Below are positions 7,680 to 10,286 of a stretch of 10,286 nucleotides of DNA, piece after piece. Under the pieces are notes generated by a model, which saw nothing but the letters and a program-made list of their open reading frames with translations, was not told the origin of the DNA and searched no databases. The position numbers and the translations under genes are program-made. Every line of letters starts with the position of its first letter. Within the stretch, counting starts at the first letter, position 1. The stretch is taken from assembly GCA_030692055.1 (NCBI GenBank), contig JAUYCY010000146.1:1-10286 (forward strand), in the 5' to 3' direction. Origin of the DNA: Candidatus Omnitrophota bacterium. GTDB lineage: Bacteria > Omnitrophota > Koll11 > Duberdicusellales > 4484-171.

Positions 7680-7705
7680 CTTCTAATTTTTGAAAAATAG
7701 AAACG
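7680..7705 (+). repeat. Direct repeat copy 2, inside a hairpin before the glycosylase gene
   Basis: This second copy of the element at 4918-4942 begins CTTCTAATTTTTGAA and ends AATAGAAACG. Here it lies in an almost complete dyad from GTCG (7676-7679) to CGAC (7704-7707): a 32-base inverted repeat with two mismatched pairs. TCTAAT (7682-7687) could serve as a -10, with TTGAAG (7661-7666) as a -35 at a short 15-base spacing. It stands just before the ribosome site (AGGAA, 7708-7712) of the next gene, so it could be a promoter, operator or attenuator. Confidence 0.6.
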
Positions 7706-7720
7706 ACAGGAATTCTTATT

Positions 7721-8404
7721 ATGCGAGCAAAAGAAATTTATGATGGTTTAGTGGAACGATGGGGTAAGATATGTAATGATGAAGCTTGGGTCGGTAGTAT
7801 CAAAAAAGATTATAGTATGGCTGATATGGAATGGACTCCAGATAGGTTTTTCCTGATCACTAATTCTTGGGGGCCTTGGCATTCTAACAGACAAATGGAA
7901 GTATGGAATGAAATGAAAAGTGTTTTTCCGGAGGTAGCAAATGATATCCGAAAGGCAGGTCAAGATTTTAACGGCTTCCCTCTTCCATGGCAGAATGAAA
8001 GAGTGAAAAACATTTCAGAATATTTAAAACGAAAATCAAAGACCTTTGAAGAGGTTATCATTTATTTGCGATCACTTACTGGTCTCCAAGCTCGTGATTA
8101 TTTAGCTAAGGTTTTAGGTGCTGGTCAGAATAAAAAAACTATAAGCTGTTTTGTTAGAGATTTTCTTTTTAAAGATACACTACCCATTGATAGTAGAGTA
8201 TCTGAGATGTTGTCTTGTTTAGGATTACCCAATGATGAAGATAAAATGGTTAAATTATGCGCGATGGACGGAGTGCCTTCGAGGATCCTTGATAGGATGT
8301 TATATATGCAGTGGAAAGAATGTCCTGATAGGTCGCCCGGACCTAATAACGAATGCGGAAAATGCAAAATTAATAACTATTGCTGGGAATATATTCTTAA
8401 ATAA
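7721..8404 (+). CDS. HhH-GPD-like DNA glycosylase/AP lyase with iron-sulfur cluster motif
   Basis: A 227-residue protein resembling the endonuclease III/OGG superfamily. A hairpin-like segment LGAGQNKKT (132-140) matches the helix-hairpin-helix glycine pattern, with K138 or K139 as a possible catalytic lysine. It is followed by LPIDSRV (154-160), where D157 corresponds to the conserved aspartate of the HhH-GPD motif. The C-terminus has C201-x10-C212-x2-C215-x5-C221, like the [4Fe-4S] loop of Nth/MutY (C-x6-C-x2-C-x5-C) but four residues longer in the first gap. It should excise a damaged or modified base; which one cannot be told. Ribosome site AGGAA (7708-7712) is 8 bases before the ATG. A strong terminator follows. 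A housekeeping repair role is possible, but the neighbourhood favours a defence or DNA-modification link. Confidence 0.7.
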   Translation: MRAKEIYDGLVERWGKICNDEAWVGSIKKDYSMADMEWTPDRFFLITNSWGPWHSNRQMEVWNEMKSVFPEVANDIRKAGQDFNGFPLPWQNERVKNISEYLKRKSKTFEEVIIYLRSLTGLQARDYLAKVLGAGQNKKTISCFVRDFLFKDTLPIDSRVSEMLSCLGLPNDEDKMVKLCAMDGVPSRILDRMLYMQWKECPDRSPGPNNECGKCKINNYCWEYILK

Positions 8405-8409
8405 TTTCT

Positions 8410-8445
8410 AAGGCAACTCTCTAAAAGGTAGGGGGTTGCCTTTTT
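8410..8445 (+). terminator. Intrinsic terminator after the glycosylase gene
   Basis: AAGGCAAC (8410-8417) pairs with GTTGCCTT (8435-8442). The stem continues inward as CTCTC against GGGGG, with wobble pairs, to a 9-base loop (8422-8430), and runs into a T tract (8441-8445). It begins 6 bases after the stop codon. This is the clearest terminator in the window and separates the transcription unit to its left from the HEPN-like gene. Confidence 0.88.
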
Positions 8446-8484
8446 AGTTAAGAGAAGGGTGAATGTCCCTAGATTGAGGCGGCT

Positions 8485-9465
8485 ATGGTCTTGATAAAGG
8501 TAAGTTTTCCTGATGAAGAAGAATTATTAGCTGAAAAAAGTTTTAGAACATATAAAAATTATCTGAAGAGCATAGAGTTAATAATAGAAAGTCTCTATGG
8601 TCCGGATTTATTTCGAAATATAAAATCAGCGCTTGAAAAAGGTTCACCAATTTCCAATACAACTCAGGCAGCCTCCTATGATATCAACAAAATAAAGAAG
8701 CTTTTATTTAATGCTTGGTACACTGAAATTATTTTATCCCTTCCTAATTTATTTGATTCTAGCTTAAAATTTTATTCTAACCATTGGGCGCCTGTTCAGG
8801 CCTATTATTCCGTTTACCTTTCCTTAAGATCTCTAATTGAAGCAAGTGGTGTTAGCTGTCGTGAAGATCATACTAATACATTAAATCTCATAGCCAGCTG
8901 GATAAAGAACGATAGCTTTTTTCTGGCGCCATGGAATGCATATTGTAAAGGTTGCGTTGAATATGAAAATCATAAATTCTATTGTTTACCAAATGGCTAT
9001 ACTGTAAATGAAATTTCACCTTTAACAAATCCCGCCGTAGAGAATATGTGGGATTTCTACAGTCTCATGTTAAAAACAACCAGAGACAGAATTTTGAAAA
9101 AAAGGAAAGCGGAATGGAAAAGAAAAAATAACAGAAAGAGAATGGTCAAAACGGAGATATTTGCTCTAGATAAAAATGTGCACCCAACAACAATTTTTGA
9201 CAGTCTGTATAGGTTGAGAATTAGATCGAACTATGAAGATGCTGATGCTTTTATGATGGGGACTCAAACTTCACAAGATGCAGAAAATTATCATAAAGCT
9301 TTAACAACGGTAACAAGTACAACGCTTTTTATGATCGAAAGCTATATTGCGCAACTTTTAGGAAAAGATAATTTTAAAAATTTGGTTGATGAATTCAAAA
9401 AGCGAGATTCTGTTAAACAATCTGAAAAAACCATTAAAGCAAGGGCCGATATCATACTTGCTTAA
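8485..9465 (+). CDS. Uncharacterised protein with HEPN-like helical features
   Basis: A 326-residue protein that I do not recognise with certainty. Two stretches recall HEPN domains: VQAYYSVYLSLRSLIEASG (104-122) followed by an H129-centred turn (HTNTLNLI), and LYRLRIRSNYEDADAF (241-256) followed by a long helix (264-292), which has the R-rich (A/N)DY/NYxD look of HEPN proteins. The ribonuclease signature Rx4-6H is not seen in its usual place, so if it is a HEPN protein it may be a non-catalytic or divergent one. A middle segment has C154, C157 and C167 and a basic linker (204-219). GAGG (8476-8479) is 5 bases from the ATG. It follows a strong terminator, so it probably has its own promoter. 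A role in abortive defence is conceivable but inferred. Confidence 0.6.
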   Translation: MVLIKVSFPDEEELLAEKSFRTYKNYLKSIELIIESLYGPDLFRNIKSALEKGSPISNTTQAASYDINKIKKLLFNAWYTEIILSLPNLFDSSLKFYSNHWAPVQAYYSVYLSLRSLIEASGVSCREDHTNTLNLIASWIKNDSFFLAPWNAYCKGCVEYENHKFYCLPNGYTVNEISPLTNPAVENMWDFYSLMLKTTRDRILKKRKAEWKRKNNRKRMVKTEIFALDKNVHPTTIFDSLYRLRIRSNYEDADAFMMGTQTSQDAENYHKALTTVTSTTLFMIESYIAQLLGKDNFKNLVDEFKKRDSVKQSEKTIKARADIILA

Positions 9466-9502
9466 GCAAATTTAATACGTTTTTTTAGAGAGGAGGCTTC
9501 AT

Positions 9503-9667
9503 ATGGCCGAAGGCGGATTTATAGTTAAGTTTGATGGAAAAAATGCGGTTCGTTGCTATGCAGTTTCATTTGACTATGACGAATGGCAGTATGTGATTAA
9601 CGATACAGAAAAGCATGAATTGCCTGCCGGAGTAAAATCTATAACTATTGAAGTAGAGCAGAAATAA
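9503..9667 (+). CDS. Small hypothetical protein (54 residues)
   Basis: An ATG with a very strong Shine-Dalgarno (AGAGGAGG, 9489-9496, 6 bases upstream) opens a 54-codon frame ending at TAA 9665-9667. The product starts MAEGGFIVKF and ends SITIEVEQK. It is acidic, alternates hydrophobic and polar residues in a way that suggests mainly beta strands, and has no signal peptide, membrane helix or metal motif. The family is not recognised. It lies 37 bases after the HEPN-like gene and 12 bases before the phospholipase D-like gene, so it could belong to either unit. The ribosome site is the main reason to believe it is translated. Confidence 0.65.
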   Translation: MAEGGFIVKFDGKNAVRCYAVSFDYDEWQYVINDTEKHELPAGVKSITIEVEQK

Positions 9668-9679
9668 ATTTATATTAAA

Positions 9680-10286
9680 GTGAAGAAATATTTAACTATT
9701 TTTCTGGTAGCCCTTGCAATGTTAGGAATAACAGCAAGGGTTTATTGTTACCAAGCCGAAGTAATAGATATCAGCGGCACCAAATACTTTCCTGCCGTAA
9801 AAGAGGCGCTGACAAAGGCAGAGAAGTCAATATATCTGGTGATGTTTACGATAGAAACGCCTCTGGCAGGAGAAATTTCAAAGGCCAGCCAGCTGATTGA
9901 GGCGCTTATAGACGCGAAGAATAGAGGAGTGGATGTGGAAGTTATTTTAGACCAAAATGTAGATTTTGTGCGACGAAAACATCCAAGCGATTGGGAGGTA
10001 GAAATCAAAAGTACCCGGGCTTATAAGCGGCTTAAGGATGCCGGAATAAGGGTTTATTATGATGAGCCGACAAGATATACCCATGCAAAGTGCGTGATTA
10101 TAGATAAGAAAATAGTGATCTTGGGGAGTACAAACTGGAGTGAATCCGCTTTTGACAACAGTATTGAAACAGATGTTTTGGTTAATTCAACAGGATTAGC
10201 AGATGGAATTTTAAGGTATCTAAAAACAATCAAGATAGACGAGAATGTAGAAAAGTATCTTGAGGTTACCGGGCCATCAACGCATA
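9680..10286 (+). CDS. Exported phospholipase D-superfamily (HKD) protein, 3' end outside the window
   Basis: The first 202 residues of a gene running off the right edge. The GTG at 9680 is chosen because it gives a typical signal peptide: KK followed by a hydrophobic run (residues 4-18) and a polar end near 19-26. The cysteine at 23 lacks a proper lipobox, so a lipoprotein is unlikely. The mature part is a PLD-like domain with one complete motif H135-x-K137-x4-D142, then GSTNWS (149-154) and E163. Such proteins cleave phosphodiester bonds (nucleic acid or phospholipid) through a histidine intermediate. Single-motif members such as Nuc dimerise; a second motif may lie beyond the edge. Base composition is higher in G+C than the central genes (28 of 60 at 9841-9900), so this may be native chromosome. 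No good ribosome site is seen before the GTG. Confidence 0.85.
   Translation, partial: MKKYLTIFLVALAMLGITARVYCYQAEVIDISGTKYFPAVKEALTKAEKSIYLVMFTIETPLAGEISKASQLIEALIDAKNRGVDVEVILDQNVDFVRRKHPSDWEVEIKSTRAYKRLKDAGIRVYYDEPTRYTHAKCVIIDKKIVILGSTNWSESAFDNSIETDVLVNSTGLADGILRYLKTIKIDENVEKYLEVTGPSTH

Noticed and set aside
4659..8484. Integron-like attC sites between the cassette genes
   Set aside because: The inverted repeats present are a terminator (8410-8445) and the 23-base element; neither carries the RYYYAAC/GTTRRRY core pair with an imperfect stem of attC type.
9458..9486. TTGCTTAAGCAA palindrome followed by T6 as a terminator of the HEPN-like gene
   Set aside because: The palindrome has no loop and is weak, and the T tract is separated from it by about ten bases and precedes a strong ribosome site.
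9748..10008. Long open frame on the - strand
   Set aside because: It lies opposite the phospholipase D-like gene, whose HKD motif and signal peptide are clear; the - strand product is serine- and threonine-rich shadow sequence.
1..10286. CRISPR arrays, insertion sequences, transposase or integrase genes
   Set aside because: No regularly spaced repeats and no terminal inverted repeats with a transposase or recombinase frame were seen; the 23-base repeat occurs only twice.

Overview
The window is an AT-rich bacterial segment in which every convincing gene lies on the + strand. Its best explanation is an accessory (defence-island-like) block inserted next to more ordinary chromosomal sequence. 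The host cannot be named from what is visible. It uses canonical ATG/GTG starts and purine-rich Shine-Dalgarno sites. A stretch at the left end (121-180) has 29 G+C in 60 bases and one inside the last gene (9841-9900) has 28 in 60, whereas a stretch inside the TPR gene (6241-6300) has only 11 in 60. The middle therefore differs in composition from both edges.

Layout, left to right. Bases 1-306 are non-coding or at most doubtful coding; they hold a perfect 24-bp palindrome and two promoter-like sites, one overlaid by an operator-like dyad. Next comes a tight cluster of a 65-aa XRE/Cro-type regulator (307-504), a beta-class DNA methyltransferase (546-2180) and a helicase-nuclease (2184-4661). 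This is a type III restriction-modification system with its own likely regulator. It is followed by a small orphan zinc-finger protein of the anti-sigma (zf-HC2/ZAS) type (4764-4931, too short for routine ORF calling), a Hanks-type Ser/Thr kinase (4980-5927) and an all-TPR protein (5920-7650) whose start overlaps the kinase stop. Then come a HhH-GPD-like DNA glycosylase/lyase with an iron-sulfur cysteine set (7721-8404), a strong intrinsic terminator (8410-8445), an uncharacterised protein with HEPN-like helices (8485-9465), a 54-aa unknown protein (9503-9667) and the 5' part of an exported phospholipase D-superfamily protein (9680 to the window end).

How the genes may work together. Mod and Res form one restriction-modification machine, and the XRE protein probably times its expression. 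The zinc-finger, kinase and TPR genes look like a soluble signalling cassette. The kinase-TPR pair is framed by two copies of a 22/23-matching direct repeat (4918 and 7680), and the second intergenic region looks like a shortened copy of the sequence around the zinc-finger gene. This suggests the cassette arose or moved as a unit. The glycosylase and HEPN-like genes would fit nucleic-acid-directed defence (base excision, RNA cleavage), but that is inference from family and neighbourhood. The kinase-TPR cassette and the glycosylase are the best candidates for something not yet described.
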